The notes below the pieces were generated by a model. That model did no database searches and was not told the origin of the DNA. It worked only from the letters and a program-made list of their open reading frames with translations. Below, in pieces: positions 14,046 through 14,767 of a stretch of DNA of 14,767 nt (the stretch's first letter is position 1; the number at the start of each line of letters is the position of its first letter). The position numbers and the translations under genes are program-made. Origin of the DNA: G963674505 sp964575975 (GTDB taxonomy: Bacteria > Desulfobacterota > Desulfobacteria > Desulfobacterales > SKZT01); assembly GCA_964575975.1 (NCBI GenBank), contig CAZNTU010000138.1, forward strand, positions 1-14,767, written 5' to 3'.

Positions 14046-14767
14046 ATGAAATGGACAGTCGAGGCCGAGGCGGCCCTTAAAAAGGTTCCGTTTTTCGTCC
14101 GCAAGAAAGTAAGGTCCAGGGTTGAAAAGGAAGCCGCCGAGGACGGCAAGACGGTCGTCGATATCGAAGCCGTCAGAACCACCCGGAAACGGTATCTCGG
14201 CGGAATGGCCGCCGAGGTGAAGGGCTACCGGCTCGATACCTGTTTCGGCCCCGGCGAATGCCCGAATCGCTCCATCGTTTCCGACGATTTGGTCCAGCGG
14301 CTGGAGCAGGTTCTGGAGGCGGCGGACCTGCTTTCCTTCCTGAAGGAGCAGGTCGGCAACGACCTGAAATTCCACCAAGAATTTCGGGTTGCGGTCGCCG
14401 ACTGCCCCAACGCCTGCTCACAGCCCCAAATCAATGACGTGGGCATCATTGGAGCGGTATTGCCGGCCCTCGACGAGGATGCCTGCGACCGTTGCGGCGA
14501 GTGCGTCGCCGCTTGCCCGGACGAGGCGATATCCCTTGGCGAGACGGCTAACATCGACTTCAAGCGGTGCATGGCGTGCGGCAAATGCGTTTTTGCGTGT
14601 CCCGCCGGCGCGCTGTGCGAAAAAGCAAAAGGATATCGGGTGTTGCTGGGCGGAAAGCTGGGAAGACACCCGCGACTGGCAAGAGAACTGCCCGGCGTTT
14701 TCGACGGGCAAGGCGTCGTTCGCATCGTAGAGGCCTGCCTGGCCCTCTATAAAAAGAAAAGCCGTCG
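14046..14767 (+). CDS. PCP_red/siroheme-type 4Fe-4S ferredoxin protein (3' end outside window)
   Basis: 240 residues are visible and the frame is open at the right edge. The N-terminus (MKWTVEAEAALKKVPFFVRK, to about 50) is a PCP_red domain, the small domain named after protochlorophyllide reductase. Next comes a nitrite/sulfite-reductase-like half: C66-x5-C72 and C120-x3-C124 form the siroheme/4Fe-4S cysteine pattern, with ADCPNACSQPQI. Then two ferredoxin clusters: C147, C150, C153, C157 and C175, C178, C181, C185. Proteins of this plan are common in sulfate reducers and methanogens and resemble small dissimilatory-type sulfite reductases, but their reaction is unproven. GAGGA lies seven bases before ATG 14046. 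Confidence 0.85.
   Translation, partial: MKWTVEAEAALKKVPFFVRKKVRSRVEKEAAEDGKTVVDIEAVRTTRKRYLGGMAAEVKGYRLDTCFGPGECPNRSIVSDDLVQRLEQVLEAADLLSFLKEQVGNDLKFHQEFRVAVADCPNACSQPQINDVGIIGAVLPALDEDACDRCGECVAACPDEAISLGETANIDFKRCMACGKCVFACPAGALCEKAKGYRVLLGGKLGRHPRLARELPGVFDGQGVVRIVEACLALYKKKSR

Noticed and set aside
1..14767. CRISPR arrays, tRNA or rRNA genes, IS elements
   Set aside because: I saw no regularly spaced direct repeats, cloverleaf sequences, rRNA segments or transposase frames on either strand.

Overview
The window is a GC-rich stretch (close to 60% by eye) from an anaerobic bacterium, most likely a Desulfobacterota (delta-proteobacterial) sulfate reducer or relative. That is inferred from gene content: a PCP_red/siroheme-type ferredoxin, a flavodiiron protein, a hybrid cluster protein, an AAA-ATPase/PD-(D/E)XK protein of a type often multi-copy in that group, and a GGATTCCGGG...CCCGGAAT intergenic repeat. 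No marker gene settles the taxonomy.

Layout. 1-317: intergenic, with a C6/G6 inverted repeat and a REP-like element. 318-1874: a two-gene unit (VTT/TMEM64-like membrane protein, then a sterol-desaturase-family hydroxylase). 1875-2237: no intact gene, but a short dxs (DXP synthase) remnant. 2238-2384: a sigma70-like promoter, a well-matched fluoride (crcB-type) riboswitch and an overlapping intrinsic terminator. 2462-6949: five genes on the same strand behind the riboswitch: dynamin-like GTPase, soluble P-type-ATPase-like HAD protein, shortened cation:proton antiporter, universal stress protein with a late frameshift, and a GalT-like nucleotidyltransferase. 7057-9632: a magnesium locus with its own promoter: a 45-codon upstream ORF with an acidic/proline stretch, a hairpin burying the next ribosome-binding site, an mgtE broken by an internal deletion, and an intact corA. 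9682-11807, minus strand: an N-oxide/oxygen stress group reading HPP-family remnant, flavodiiron protein, hcp remnant. 11808-12183: a gene-poor, AT-richer stretch with a C9T5 tract. 12184-13977: an AAA-ATPase/PD-(D/E)XK protein. 14046-end: a siroheme/4Fe-4S protein cut by the window edge.

Two themes stand out. First, ion-responsive leader RNAs: a fluoride riboswitch in front of a GTPase/HAD/antiporter/Usp operon that contains no fluoride exporter, and a possible peptide-based leader in front of mgtE-corA. Second, gene decay: dxs, mgtE, hcp, the HPP gene and probably the antiporter are fragments or carry internal deletions, and usp has a one-base frameshift, while intact genes of related function sit beside them.
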